Part shown: positions 1-10,409 of the stretch, piece after piece | How positions within the stretch are numbered: position 1 is the stretch's first letter | Layout: each line of letters opens with the position of its first letter | From: CAYVIB01 sp964451365 | Lineage (GTDB): Bacteria; Pseudomonadota; Gammaproteobacteria; Pseudomonadales; Cellvibrionaceae | Direction: 5' to 3' | NCBI GenBank assembly: GCA_964451365.1 | Contig: CAYVIB010000016.1 | Span: 1-64,000, forward strand | Length of the DNA: 64,000 nt | The notes under the pieces: generated by a model | Told to the model about the DNA's origin: nothing | Databases searched by the model: none | Seen by the model: only the letters and a program-made list of their open reading frames with translations | Made by a program: the position numbers and the translations under genes

Positions 1-1
1 T

Positions 2-3000
2 TCGGTGGATGTTGCAGAGAATACTACGACCGTAGGTAATTTTGCAGCCACCGATACTGAGTCTGATACCGTTACCTACAGCTTAAGTGGTGCAGATGCC
101 GCCTTGTTTACCATGGACAGCAGTGGCAATTTGTCTTTCCTGGTGGCACCAGACTACGAAACTAATGCTGGTCCGTTCAATGTCACGGTTACTGCCACCG
201 ATGATGGTGAAGGTGCGCTTAGCAGCTCTCAAGATATTACTGTCAGTGTAACCAACGTTGTTGAAAACACGGCTCCGGTTTTGGGTGCGGATGCCTCGGT
301 GGATGTGGCAGAGAATTCGACGGCGGTAGGCAACTTTGCGGCTACCGATACTGAAGGGGACAATATTACTTACAGTTTAAGCGGCACCGATGCGGCGCTG
401 TTCAGCATTGATGCAGCAGGTAATTTGAGCTTTGCCTCTGTTCCGGACTTTGAGTCTACCCCCGGCCCGTTTGATGTAACAGTGACAGCAACTGACGATG
501 GAGAGGGAGTTTTAAGTAGTTCACAAAATATTACCGTTAGTGTCGTCAATGTGAACGAACCTGCATTGATTGATTTGGATGCGAATAACTCTTCTGCTTC
601 CGGGAATAACTTTCAGGCTAACTATATAGAAGGAGGCACGGCTGTACGTGTTGCGGATTCGGATATTTCCATCTCCGATATTGACAGCACTCAACTTCAA
701 AGTGCAACTGTTAGGATTACCAACGTTGAGGCGGGGGATTTGCTAAGTGCCGGAACTTTACCAACCGGCATTTCCGCATCGGCCTATAATCCCGCAACCG
801 GCACAATTACATTGAGCGGTACGGCTTCGCTTGCCGCATACCAAACAGCTATTCGCGCAATTCAATTCAGTAACGATGGTTCGGCCAGTGGTTCATCGCG
901 AAATATAGAAGTGAGTGTGAACGATGGATTCGACAGCAGTAATGTCGCAACGACCACTGTTAACATGGTGCTGGTGCCAACTGTTTCGATCACTGATGTT
1001 TCCGTGCAGGAACCTGCATCCGGGACAACAACGCTGATATTTACCATTTCCGTCGATCAGGCGCTTGCCAGCGATCTGACCTTCAATTACAACACGGCCG
1101 ATGTCAGTGCAACGGCGGGAACGGATTACGTTAGTGTTGGCAGTGCCGGAACAATCGTCGCCGGATCGACCTCCACTACGATTGTAGTTACAGTAAACGG
1201 CGACGCAAATAATTTTGAGGGTGACGAAACATTTACCGTCAACCTTTCCGGCTTCAATCAAACCGTTAATTTCCCGTTAGGAGCCCACACCATTACAGAC
1301 GGTGTCCAGGGTATCGGAACTATCGGCGCAAATAACGGCGCACCCGATGCGGCTAATGACAGCTTTATTACTTCGGAAGATACACTGCTGGTTACTGGTG
1401 ATGTTTTCAGTAATGACAGCATGGTGGACAATGCGGATTACGCGTCACATGACGTGACATCCACACAGGGTGGTACAGTAACTTACAATGGTGACGGAAC
1501 CTTTACCTACACGCCTGCGAGTGGTTTTAGCGGTACCGATACATTTACTTATTCCGTTATCGATGATGATGGCGAGGCGGATACTGCTACAGTGACTGTG
1601 GAAGTCACCAGTGTTCCCGTGAATCCTCCTGTTGTCACATTGGTTCCGGATACCGTTTATACAGAAAATGGTTCACCGAAAAGTTTGTTGTCGGGAATTT
1701 CTTTGTCGGATATCGACAGCACAACACTGTCTTCTGTTGTTGTCCGGGTCGATGGTTATATCGCATCACAAGATGCCCTGGATTATCTAACCGCAGGCAC
1801 CAGCGTTAACGCCAGCATAGCGGCAAGTGGAAATACCTGGGAACTTACTCTAACCAATGGTGCGGATATCAATGAATACCTGTCCGTGCTCGGCAGCCTG
1901 ACTTATCACAACGCCTCGGAAAACCCGAGTACCGCCAACAGGACCATTACCGTTGAAGCCTACGATCAGGATTATAACAACCTGTTCGACAGCGATTCCG
2001 GAACAATAACAGTTATTGCTGAAAACGATGCGCCGACGGTAATGGATAGCAATACTTTTTACGTCAGCAATTCCGTCAACAACAGCCTTAACATCAACGC
2101 GCCGTTTGACGTCGATACCGATGATGCAACATTGGTGATCACCGTTACCGGCTTGCCGACTTCCGTCGGCACTGTCACTCTGGCAGATGGAACAGCTGTG
2201 AATATCGGTGATACCCTGACGCTGGCCCAGCTCGCCGGTTTGCAACTGGACGCCGGTGCCGTTGAAGGTGCGGATACGTTTACTTACACCGTTTTTGATG
2301 GCGAACTGACAACGGTTGGAACAACAACCATTAATGTCGGTGATTCCGAACCCGATACCAATACGGTTTATGAAAGTGCGCTGGGTAATGGCACTGGCAT
2401 CGATGCGGGATCGATTGTAGCAACAGGCAATCTGTTCAGTAACGATGCCGCCGCGGATGGAAGCACAACGCTGGAGAGCATCGAATACGGCTCATCAACT
2501 CACGAACCGGAATCGGGAGTGATTACCATTACAACCGCTCTGGGAACGCTGACTGTATACGCGGACGATTCGACACCCGGATTCAATGCTGGCGATTACG
2601 AATATGTTCTCAATTCGGCGGATGCCTCCGGCGCGGATATCGATGAGGTGTTCACCTACAACTTTACCAGCGGGGTTTCGATCCAGGATACGCTGACTGT
2701 TACCGTGGTGGACGACCAGCCGGTTGCCAATAATCTTGTCGAGGATATTCCGGAGTCGGAAGAGCAGGTGTTTAATCTGGTCTTTACGCTCGACATTTCC
2801 ACCAGCATGAATGCCGAAGTGGGTTCCACCGGGCAGAGCCGTCTTGATCTTGCCAAACAGGCACTGGCGGCGTTAGCGCGTGAGTACTTTGATCAATCGA
2901 CCCAAGTCAATCTAACCGTGTTGCTTTTTGCCAATGGCGCACACGTTTTAGGTACCTACGATAACTTTACCGATGCGCAAATGGCGATTGGCGGTGTGAC

Positions 3001-5956
3001 GGATAACAGGCAAACCAGTTACTCCAATGATCTCGGATCGAGTACCTTAAGCGACTGGACCAGCTACAACGATGCTTTAGCGCTGATTGAGCGGGAACTG
3101 AGGGCGGACGTGGCGAGCCAGAATCCGGCGGACGATGTGCAGAATATTTCCTACTTCTTGTCCGATGGTGCGGTAACTATTGATGGAAGTCCTATTGGTA
3201 ATGGTTTTGACAATTTTGTCAATTCCAATTCCATAGATTCATATTCAGTGGGAATCGGCACGGGTTTGCCAGACGATTTAGGTGATTTGAACTTTATTCA
3301 CAATATTGATTCGCTGGGGCAGGGTAATGGCCATGTAGACGATGCGCTTATCGTATCCGACGTGTCATTGCTCGAGTCGGAGTTGTTAAGTACTGTGCCC
3401 ACCGCTTTTGGTGGCAATATCACTGTTGACGGCAATATTTCCAACGTCGAATTCGGCGCGGATGACGGTTATGTTTCGTCGATCAGTATCGAGCTGGGAG
3501 GAACGCTTTATACTTTTACCTATGACGGCTCGTCGGTAACAGTTCCCGGCGCTTTAACCAATCTGGATGTGGATGGCTCCAAACTCACTTTCAATAGTGA
3601 TGACGGGTTTGAATTTGGGACGTTTACATTCGACTTTTCAGATGGCAGTTATTTGTTTATTGCTCCCAATGGCGCGGCCGGCTCAATATTTAATTTCGAT
3701 TTCACCGTCTTGGATGAGGATGGAGATAACGCATCTGCCACAGCGACAATCAATATTGTCGACGATCGGCCGGATGCCAGGGACGATCTGCATACTGTTG
3801 AAGCATTCGAAACCGCGCAAGGTAACGTCGTAACCGGTATAGGAACGGATGGCGGGCCAAAATTAGGCACCGGCTTTACCGAGTTTGCTTCCCAGGGCGG
3901 TGGTGTCGATAAGGTGGTTGACAACGCAACGGTTTCAGAATTTACCTTCCGCGGTGAAACCATCTCTCTTGATCTGTCGCCAGTTCTACAAGTTACCGGA
4001 AGTTCAGCGGATATTTCTCCTCGATCTTTATCAGTGGTCAATGCGTCTGATTTTAGTATAACTGCAACTCGTGGCGGAGCTCCGGCTACTCTTGGATATA
4101 ACACGGGTGGTGACGATGCTGGAGTGGGTGTTCAAGGATTAGGTCAGGGAGACGAAATTGAAACGGGTGAAGTTTTGATCGTTGCCTGGGATAGTGCGGT
4201 CCTTCCAAATGGAGTTCAAAATCTTGTATTGGACTTGGTTAACTTTGGAGGCAACGGTGGGAACATAGATGTTGTTCAGATAGCTATTTATGATATCAAT
4301 GGCGTTGAAATGACCGACAGCCCATTTAGCCAGAACGGCAATAATGATACGCTCGACCTGTCTGCATTTAATGGAGTAGGTAGTATAGAAATTACCTCAA
4401 CAAATGGAAACGGTTTTACCTTAAATAACATCGCTTATGACCCAGTGCTGTCTACTCCAGTGGAAACAGGTGGCACCAATGGTAGTAACTTAAGCTGGAC
4501 CTACCAAGTTGATTTTGATCTTGATGGTAATCAAGTAAACCAGGCAACTGTAGCAGATTCCAATGACGGCTCTATCTTCATCATGCGTAGTAATGGCTAC
4601 TATGAATATACGCCCGAAGCGTTAGTTATCCCGCCAGGTACTCCGGTTTCTGAGAGTTTTGCTGATGGAAGTGCGGATCAAGGTATTACACCCAGCACCA
4701 CAGATAATGGCAGTCCGGTTATTACCTTTAATCCCGCTACTGATCATGACGGTATTGTAAGTATGGGAGTGGATAGCAATGGTGATTGGTATTCAGACAG
4801 CGCTGATCGAGGGGATAACATTATTTTAACTTTCGACTCCAGTCTCTACCCATATGGAGTTCAGGAAATTGAGTTGGAGTTTGGTTATCACTTTGGAGAT
4901 GGTTCGGCTATTTTTTACAACGATCAAGGAGAAGTGATAGATACTATTGAACTGGCTCAAAGCGATGTCCAACGTTTTGGTGGGATTAGCGGTGTACGAA
5001 GCGTGGAAATTGCTACCGGTGGTACCGGTTCAAATGGAGATTATAGTATTAGGCAGATCAACTTTGAAATTTCTCCAAATTTAACTGCGCTGTCAAATAC
5101 AAACGAACCCATTACTGTCGACTACGTCCTAACCGATTCCGACGGCCAATCCGACACCGCTCAACTGGCCATCCACACCAGCGACAACCAAATCACCGGC
5201 ACGATCGGCGCCGACAGCATCTCCGGTGGCGCACTTAACGACGCCATCTTCGGCGACGACGGCGATGATATTCTCGCCGGCGGCACCGGTCACGACACCA
5301 TTTCCGGTGGCGCGGGCATCGATATTATTTCCGGTAACACCGACAGCGATTACCTGAGCGGCGGTGACGGTAATGACGAACTCTACGGTGGTGCCGAAAA
5401 CGATCATTTGGCCGGCGACGCCGGAAATGATTTGCTTGACGGCGGATTGGGTGACGATATCGCCCTGGGCGGTGACGGCAACGACATGATTTTCGGTGGC
5501 GCCGGTAACGACCGTCTCGAAGGCGGCGCCGCCGACGATTCCATCTATGGTGGCGCAGGTAATGACATTCTGTCCGGCGACGATGGCGACGATATTATTT
5601 TTGGCGGCACCGGCGATGACACGCTCACCGGTGGCGACAATATCGACACCTTTGTCTGGCAGGTTACCGATCCGGGTTCCACCGATACCATCACCGATTT
5701 CGAAACAGGTCTCTATGGCGATGTGCTGGACTTTTCGGATTTGCTGCAGGGAGAAAGTGCCGATGGCGCGTCCCTGGATGCTTACTTCGCCATCAGTTCC
5801 GACGGTACGGACACAAGCTTGCAGGTTGACATCGACGGTGACGGCAGCGGCACTGATATGACGGTTATCCTGCAGGGTGTCGATTTGACCCTTCTGGGCT
5901 CAGAACAACAGATTTTGCAGCAACTGCTGGACGACGGAAACCTGATGACGGATTAG
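2..5956 (+). CDS. Giant RTX adhesin with VWA domain, 3' part (type I secreted)
   Basis: C-terminal 1983 or more residues of a LapA-like surface adhesin; the reading frame is already open at base 2, so the true start lies left of the window. Visible order: two cadherin-like repeats (about residues 1-190), a Calx-beta-like domain (about 327-435), a tandem cadherin/Ig-like repeat ending in FTYTPASGFSGTDTFTYSV-type sequence (about 447-540), and a von Willebrand A domain from about 920 with a MIDAS DxSxS (D930, S932, S934). Two related unknown domains follow (about 1310-1480 and 1543-1696), then RTX calcium-binding nonapeptides of GGxGNDxL type (about 1731-1883) and a C-terminal type I secretion target region. 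Family knowledge says such proteins leave through an ABC/TolC-type exporter and fold with calcium outside the cell. No exporter gene lies in this window. The ligand cannot be read from the sequence. Confidence 0.9.
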   Translation, partial: SVDVAENTTTVGNFAATDTESDTVTYSLSGADAALFTMDSSGNLSFLVAPDYETNAGPFNVTVTATDDGEGALSSSQDITVSVTNVVENTAPVLGADASVDVAENSTAVGNFAATDTEGDNITYSLSGTDAALFSIDAAGNLSFASVPDFESTPGPFDVTVTATDDGEGVLSSSQNITVSVVNVNEPALIDLDANNSSASGNNFQANYIEGGTAVRVADSDISISDIDSTQLQSATVRITNVEAGDLLSAGTLPTGISASAYNPATGTITLSGTASLAAYQTAIRAIQFSNDGSASGSSRNIEVSVNDGFDSSNVATTTVNMVLVPTVSITDVSVQEPASGTTTLIFTISVDQALASDLTFNYNTADVSATAGTDYVSVGSAGTIVAGSTSTTIVVTVNGDANNFEGDETFTVNLSGFNQTVNFPLGAHTITDGVQGIGTIGANNGAPDAANDSFITSEDTLLVTGDVFSNDSMVDNADYASHDVTSTQGGTVTYNGDGTFTYTPASGFSGTDTFTYSVIDDDGEADTATVTVEVTSVPVNPPVVTLVPDTVYTENGSPKSLLSGISLSDIDSTTLSSVVVRVDGYIASQDALDYLTAGTSVNASIAASGNTWELTLTNGADINEYLSVLGSLTYHNASENPSTANRTITVEAYDQDYNNLFDSDSGTITVIAENDAPTVMDSNTFYVSNSVNNSLNINAPFDVDTDDATLVITVTGLPTSVGTVTLADGTAVNIGDTLTLAQLAGLQLDAGAVEGADTFTYTVFDGELTTVGTTTINVGDSEPDTNTVYESALGNGTGIDAGSIVATGNLFSNDAAADGSTTLESIEYGSSTHEPESGVITITTALGTLTVYADDSTPGFNAGDYEYVLNSADASGADIDEVFTYNFTSGVSIQDTLTVTVVDDQPVANNLVEDIPESEEQVFNLVFTLDISTSMNAEVGSTGQSRLDLAKQALAALAREYFDQSTQVNLTVLLFANGAHVLGTYDNFTDAQMAIGGVTDNRQTSYSNDLGSSTLSDWTSYNDALALIERELRADVASQNPADDVQNISYFLSDGAVTIDGSPIGNGFDNFVNSNSIDSYSVGIGTGLPDDLGDLNFIHNIDSLGQGNGHVDDALIVSDVSLLESELLSTVPTAFGGNITVDGNISNVEFGADDGYVSSISIELGGTLYTFTYDGSSVTVPGALTNLDVDGSKLTFNSDDGFEFGTFTFDFSDGSYLFIAPNGAAGSIFNFDFTVLDEDGDNASATATINIVDDRPDARDDLHTVEAFETAQGNVVTGIGTDGGPKLGTGFTEFASQGGGVDKVVDNATVSEFTFRGETISLDLSPVLQVTGSSADISPRSLSVVNASDFSITATRGGAPATLGYNTGGDDAGVGVQGLGQGDEIETGEVLIVAWDSAVLPNGVQNLVLDLVNFGGNGGNIDVVQIAIYDINGVEMTDSPFSQNGNNDTLDLSAFNGVGSIEITSTNGNGFTLNNIAYDPVLSTPVETGGTNGSNLSWTYQVDFDLDGNQVNQATVADSNDGSIFIMRSNGYYEYTPEALVIPPGTPVSESFADGSADQGITPSTTDNGSPVITFNPATDHDGIVSMGVDSNGDWYSDSADRGDNIILTFDSSLYPYGVQEIELEFGYHFGDGSAIFYNDQGEVIDTIELAQSDVQRFGGISGVRSVEIATGGTGSNGDYSIRQINFEISPNLTALSNTNEPITVDYVLTDSDGQSDTAQLAIHTSDNQITGTIGADSISGGALNDAIFGDDGDDILAGGTGHDTISGGAGIDIISGNTDSDYLSGGDGNDELYGGAENDHLAGDAGNDLLDGGLGDDIALGGDGNDMIFGGAGNDRLEGGAADDSIYGGAGNDILSGDDGDDIIFGGTGDDTLTGGDNIDTFVWQVTDPGSTDTITDFETGLYGDVLDFSDLLQGESADGASLDAYFAISSDGTDTSLQVDIDGDGSGTDMTVILQGVDLTLLGSEQQILQQLLDDGNLMTD

Positions 5957-6066
5957 GCATCTCCAAGCCCGGAACCGTTTCGTGTTATCATTTTCAACGT
6001 TTTTGTCCGTTCGCACGGGCAAAGGCGTTCGCCACTCAATTCATAAGCTTTACTCGATCCGGTTCA

Positions 6067-6924
6067 ATGAAGTCACATCTATTAATAAGCCTGTTCAGGT
6101 TCATCCCGCTGTTTGTTGTTTTTATTTTGGGCATTACACACGCCACTTATTCCCTGGCCGAAACAAAACTTGAGCTGGCCGGCGAATTAATCCAAGGCGC
6201 TTTGGTGCACGGCCGGGTTTCGCCGGGTGTGGCGGTCGAGGTGTTGGGGCGCGATGTATTTGTCAATCCGCAAGGCGAGTTCGTTTTCGGGCTTGGGCGC
6301 GATATGCCTGCCGAGTTGGTTGTTACCACGATAAATTCAAACGGCGAAGCGGAGAAACACACATTCGCCGTTAAGCAGCGCGAATACAATATTCAACGAA
6401 TAGAAGGCGTGGAACAAAAATACGTGGAACCGCCGGAAGAGGTGCTCGAGCGAATTAAACGGGAAAATGCCAGTGTGTGGCGCGCGCGCCAAACCCTGCG
6501 TGAGGAAAAGGATTTTGCCGGCGGATTTATCTGGCCGGCCAAAGGGCCGGTAACCGGTGTTTACGGCAGCCAGCGTGTTTATAATGGCGTGCCCAAGCGT
6601 CCGCATTTCGGTCTTGATATTGCTGGTCCCATCGGCGAAAAAGTAATGGCGCCAGCGCCGGGTGTTGTCACCCTGGTTAATGACGACATGTATTACTCCG
6701 GCGGTACCTTGCTCGTGGATCATGGGCAGGGTATCTCCTCCACTTTTATTCATCTGAGCAAAATCCATGTCAAAGAGGGAGAAAGGGTGGAGCGGGGCCA
6801 GCTGATTGCTGAAATCGGCGCCTCCGGCAGGGTGACAGGACCTCACCTGGACTGGCGGGTAAACTGGTTTGACGAACGCCTGGATCCAGCGCTTTTATTG
6901 CCCCCCAAGGCCGGGGCTCACTAG
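6067..6924 (+). CDS. M23-family (LytM-like) peptidoglycan endopeptidase
   Basis: Periplasmic cell-wall hydrolase or hydrolase activator. The protein has 285 residues with an N-terminal hydrophobic signal segment (about 1-31) ending near SLAETKLELAG. A middle region with coiled-coil tendency (about 115-150) precedes the LytM fold. Zinc-site motifs are HFGLDI (HxxxD) and, near the C-terminus, GPHLDW. The usual HxH motif reads HxD here, so the catalytic His is kept but the second zinc ligand would be Asp. I recall this variant in proteobacterial relatives, so inactivity should not be assumed. The ATG start lacks a strong Shine-Dalgarno but gives a proper signal peptide. It stands alone between the adhesin and the Trm112 gene. 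Confidence 0.85.
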   Translation: MKSHLLISLFRFIPLFVVFILGITHATYSLAETKLELAGELIQGALVHGRVSPGVAVEVLGRDVFVNPQGEFVFGLGRDMPAELVVTTINSNGEAEKHTFAVKQREYNIQRIEGVEQKYVEPPEEVLERIKRENASVWRARQTLREEKDFAGGFIWPAKGPVTGVYGSQRVYNGVPKRPHFGLDIAGPIGEKVMAPAPGVVTLVNDDMYYSGGTLLVDHGQGISSTFIHLSKIHVKEGERVERGQLIAEIGASGRVTGPHLDWRVNWFDERLDPALLLPPKAGAH

Positions 6925-7007
6925 AGACAGAGGGCAATGGCCGGTGTAACATGCCACCCTTTAATTTGTTTTGGATTGATCCTCAACTGATTTAAGGCCA
7001 ACACTAC

Positions 7008-7205
7008 ATGATTGATCAAAAACTGCTCAGCATCCTGGTGTGCCCGGTTAGCAAGGCGCCGCTGCAATATGATCCTGAAAAACAGGAACTTATTTGCGTT
7101 GCCAGCGGCCTCGCTTATCCCGTCCGGGACGGCATTCCTGTGATGCTGGAGAACGAGGCGCGCCAGATCAGTCTGGAAGAAAAGGAACACTACACCAGAA
7201 AGTAA
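7008..7205 (+). CDS. Trm112-family small protein (YcaR-like)
   Basis: The product has 65 residues and matches the Trm112/YcaR family over its full length: MIDQKLLSILVCP at the start, then SGLAYPVRDGIPVMLENEAR. In eukaryotes and archaea Trm112 activates methyltransferases; the bacterial proteins are small and of less certain function, often sitting beside lpxK/kdsB. Here it lies between an M23 peptidase and hinT with no lipid A gene nearby. Only one Cys remains of the zinc-finger pattern sometimes seen in the family. An AAGG lies about 12 bases before the ATG. Confidence 0.85.
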   Translation: MIDQKLLSILVCPVSKAPLQYDPEKQELICVASGLAYPVRDGIPVMLENEARQISLEEKEHYTRK

Positions 7206-7270
7206 ATGTTCTATTTCTAAACGACAAGTTGTTCAACTTTTCCAGGTCAATGGGAGTTTAAGGAGCGAGC

Positions 7271-7621
7271 ATGACAGATTCCATTTTCGGCAAAATTATC
7301 AGCGGAGAAATTCCGGCCGACATACTGTACGAGGATGAAGATTGCATCTGCATTAAGGATAAATACCCCAAGGCGCCCACCCATCTGTTGGTGATTCCGC
7401 GCAAGGCGATTCCAAAACTTGCGGACGCGGAACCGGCCGATCAGGCTTTGTTGGGGCACTTGATGCTTAAGGTGGGGGATATCGCCCGGGCGGCCGGTGT
7501 CCAGGATGCGTTCCGGGTCGTCATTAATAACGGTGAAGATGCGGGGCAAACCATATTCCACTTGCATATCCATATCCTGGCCAACAAGAAGTTTGACGAA
7601 GACTCTCTCACGGAAATGTAA
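7271..7621 (+). CDS. hinT: HIT-family purine nucleoside phosphoramidase HinT
   Basis: Cytosolic histidine-triad hydrolase acting on AMP-lysine/AMP-NH2-type substrates, including aminoacyl-adenylates. The 116-residue length is normal for the family. The histidine triad HLHIHIL is at H97, H99 and H101, preceded by NNGEDAGQTIFHLH, the usual Hint context. The N-terminus SIFGKIISGEIPADILYEDE is also typical. A clear ribosome site (AAGGAG) precedes the ATG. The neighbour downstream is alaS; a link to aminoacyl-adenylate clean-up is tempting but only an inference. Confidence 0.93.
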   Translation: MTDSIFGKIISGEIPADILYEDEDCICIKDKYPKAPTHLLVIPRKAIPKLADAEPADQALLGHLMLKVGDIARAAGVQDAFRVVINNGEDAGQTIFHLHIHILANKKFDEDSLTEM

Positions 7622-7682
7622 GGCCCGTAGTAAAGCTGTACCATCGTCGATTTAAATTATTGCAGAGTGATTGATTATCCGT

Positions 7683-10286
7683 ATGAAGAGCGCTGAAATT
7701 CGCGATGCCTTTTTGAAGTTTTTCGAAAGCAAAGGGCACGCTGTTGTAGAAAGTAGTTCCCTGATTCCGGGAAACGATCCGACCCTGCTGTTTACCAACG
7801 CGGGGATGGTGCAGTTTAAGGATGTTTTTTTGGGCGGTGAAAAACGTCCCTACACCCGCGCCGCGAGTTCCCAGCGTTGCGTGCGCGCCGGTGGCAAGCA
7901 CAACGACCTGGAAAATGTCGGCTACACAGCCCGCCACCATACCTTTTTTGAAATGCTGGGCAACTTCAGTTTTGGTGACTACTTCAAGCGCGATGCCATT
8001 AAATTCGCCTGGGAATTCCTGACCAAGGTGCTGGAACTGCCACCGGAGCGGCTATGGGTCACGGTGCACATCTCCGATGACGAAGCGGCGGATATCTGGA
8101 TCAAGCAGATCGGTGTCGATCCCAAGCGCTTTTCCCGTCTGGACGAAGACAACTTCTGGCAAATGGGCGATACCGGCCCCTGTGGCCCAAGTTCGGAAAT
8201 ATTCTACGATCACGGCGAGGATGTGCCCGGTGGGCCGCCGGGAAGCGAAAACGACGACCTGGATCGCTATATTGAAATCTGGAACCTGGTGTTCATGCAG
8301 TACGAGAGGTATCCCGATGGCAAACTGGTTCCTTTGCCCAAGCCTTCAGTGGATACCGGCATGGGGCTGGAGCGTATCGCGGCGGTCATGCAGAACGTTC
8401 ACAGCAACTACGAAATCGACCTGTTCCAGGCCCTGCTGAAAGCCGCGGCGAAAGTGACCAACGTGAAGGACCTGGAGGAGAAATCCCTGCGGGTTATCGC
8501 CGACCATATCCGCTCCTGTGCCTTTTTGATTTCCGATGGTGTTCTGCCGTCCAATGAGGGGCGGGGCTATGTGCTGCGCCGTATTATTCGCCGGGCCATC
8601 CGCCACGGCAACAAGCTCGGCCAGTCGCAACCGTTCTTCTATAAACTGGTAAGCGCGCTGGCGGAGCAGATGGGAGACGCTTATCCGGAACTGCGTAAAA
8701 ACCAGGCCAATATCGAGCGGGCGCTGCTGGCCGAGGAAGAGCAATTTGCCAAAACACTGGAGCACGGCATGGCAGTGCTAAATGAGCGCCTGGCCGGTCT
8801 CACGGACAATGTTATCCCGGGCGAAGTGGTATTTACCTTGTATGACACCTACGGCTTCCCGGTGGATTTGACTAACGATATTGCCCGCGAACGGGATCTG
8901 ACTCTCGATATGGACGGTTACGCTCAGCTTATGGAGCAGCAGAAATCCCGCGCCCGGGCGGCCGGTACATTTAAGGTGGACTATTCTCAAAGCCTGGACC
9001 TGGACAGCGATACCAAATTTGTCGGCTATGAAACGCTTTCCGTTTTCGGGAAAATTGTCGGAATGGTCAGGGACGGCGAGAAAACCGAAAAGCTACGTGA
9101 AGGCGATGAAGGCGTCGTGGTCCTGGACAACACACCGTTTTATGGTGAATCGGGTGGTCAGGTTGGCGACACTGGTTATCTGCGCGAGGGCGACAATACT
9201 TTCGAAGTTCGGGACTGCCAAAAACACGGCGCCAATCATCTGCATATCGGCAAGGTGATCAGCGGCGAGTTCCGGATGGGCGATGTCGTCGATGCTTCGG
9301 TGGATCATACCGTCCGCCACGCCACCGCGCTCAATCACTCAGCCACTCATTTGCTGCATGCAGCCCTCAGAAATATTCTCGGCACCCATGTCACCCAAAA
9401 AGGTTCACTGGTGGATTCGGAGCGATTGCGATTCGACTTCTCCCACTTCGAGCCGGTCAGCAGTGAAGACCTGCGCCGTATAGAAAATATGGTCAATGAC
9501 CAGATCCTGCACAATGCGGCTGTGCATATCGAGCTTTGTGACATGGAAACCGCCAAGGCCAAGGGCGCCATGGCCCTGTTTGGCGAAAAATACGGCGACG
9601 AGGTGAGAGTGCTGACCATGGGCACTGATGCTTTCTCGGTCGAATTATGCGGCGGCACCCATGTCGACCGGACCGGCGATATCGGCCTGATGAAAATTAC
9701 CTCTGAAACCGGAATTGCATCCGGCGTTCGGCGTATCGAAGCGGTAACAGGCAGGAAGGCGCTGGAATTGTTCGACCACACCCAGCAGGTTCTCGCTGGC
9801 GCCGCCAGGGTGCTTAAAACCGCGCCGCACAATGTGCTCGACAAACTTGATCAGCTGCTAACCGCCAACCGCTCCCTGGAAAAGGAACTGGCGGCACTGA
9901 AAGGTCGCCTGGCATCCTCGTCCGCCGGGGATTGGATAAGCGATGCCGGTGAAATAAATGGAATAAAAGTGCTTGCTAAAACGTTGGACGGCGTGGATGC
10001 CAAATCCCTGCGCGACCTGATTGACCAACTGAAGAATAAATTGGGTACCTCCGCCGTCATCCTGGCCGCGGTCAACGAAGGCAAAGTCGCCCTGGCCGCC
10101 GGTGTCAGCGCCGATGCCACCTCCCGGATCAAAGCCGGGGACATGGTCAAACACGTCGCTGAACAAATTGGCGGTAAAGGTGGTGGCCGGCCGGATATGG
10201 CGCAGGGTGGGGGTTCCGATACCGAAGCCTTGCCACAGGCGATGGACAGCGTGCTGCCCTGGGTGGAAAAGCTGTTGGGAACCTAA
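7683..10286 (+). CDS. alaS: Alanyl-tRNA synthetase
   Basis: Charges tRNA-Ala in the cytosol and proofreads Ser/Gly mischarging. Starting at the ATG at 7683 gives 867 residues beginning MKSAEIRDAFLKFFESKGH, which aligns with known AlaS N-termini; an upstream in-frame TTG at 7671 would add only four residues. Class II core motifs include FTNAGMVQFKDVFLG and HHTFFEMLGNFSFGDYF. The editing domain carries HSATHLLHAAL and CGGTHV. The glycine-rich C-Ala region GGKGGGRPDMAQGGG ends the protein. It heads the conserved alaS-lysC-csrA-tRNA-Ser order. Confidence 0.97.
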   Translation: MKSAEIRDAFLKFFESKGHAVVESSSLIPGNDPTLLFTNAGMVQFKDVFLGGEKRPYTRAASSQRCVRAGGKHNDLENVGYTARHHTFFEMLGNFSFGDYFKRDAIKFAWEFLTKVLELPPERLWVTVHISDDEAADIWIKQIGVDPKRFSRLDEDNFWQMGDTGPCGPSSEIFYDHGEDVPGGPPGSENDDLDRYIEIWNLVFMQYERYPDGKLVPLPKPSVDTGMGLERIAAVMQNVHSNYEIDLFQALLKAAAKVTNVKDLEEKSLRVIADHIRSCAFLISDGVLPSNEGRGYVLRRIIRRAIRHGNKLGQSQPFFYKLVSALAEQMGDAYPELRKNQANIERALLAEEEQFAKTLEHGMAVLNERLAGLTDNVIPGEVVFTLYDTYGFPVDLTNDIARERDLTLDMDGYAQLMEQQKSRARAAGTFKVDYSQSLDLDSDTKFVGYETLSVFGKIVGMVRDGEKTEKLREGDEGVVVLDNTPFYGESGGQVGDTGYLREGDNTFEVRDCQKHGANHLHIGKVISGEFRMGDVVDASVDHTVRHATALNHSATHLLHAALRNILGTHVTQKGSLVDSERLRFDFSHFEPVSSEDLRRIENMVNDQILHNAAVHIELCDMETAKAKGAMALFGEKYGDEVRVLTMGTDAFSVELCGGTHVDRTGDIGLMKITSETGIASGVRRIEAVTGRKALELFDHTQQVLAGAARVLKTAPHNVLDKLDQLLTANRSLEKELAALKGRLASSSAGDWISDAGEINGIKVLAKTLDGVDAKSLRDLIDQLKNKLGTSAVILAAVNEGKVALAAGVSADATSRIKAGDMVKHVAEQIGGKGGGRPDMAQGGGSDTEALPQAMDSVLPWVEKLLGT

Positions 10287-10409
10287 AAAGCGAATGATAA
10301 CAATTATTTATTTTGCCGCCAGACAGTTAACTTTTGCTGAAATTTAGTGTTTAATTGCCCACTTTTTTGCGGGTAAGGTCTGGTCTGTGATTTCTTCGGT
10401 AGTGGATAA

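Noticed and set aside
2..600. Near-identical adhesin segments as a recent DNA duplication
   Set aside because: The two cadherin-like repeats are similar in protein but differ at many silent sites, so they are ordinary old domain repeats.
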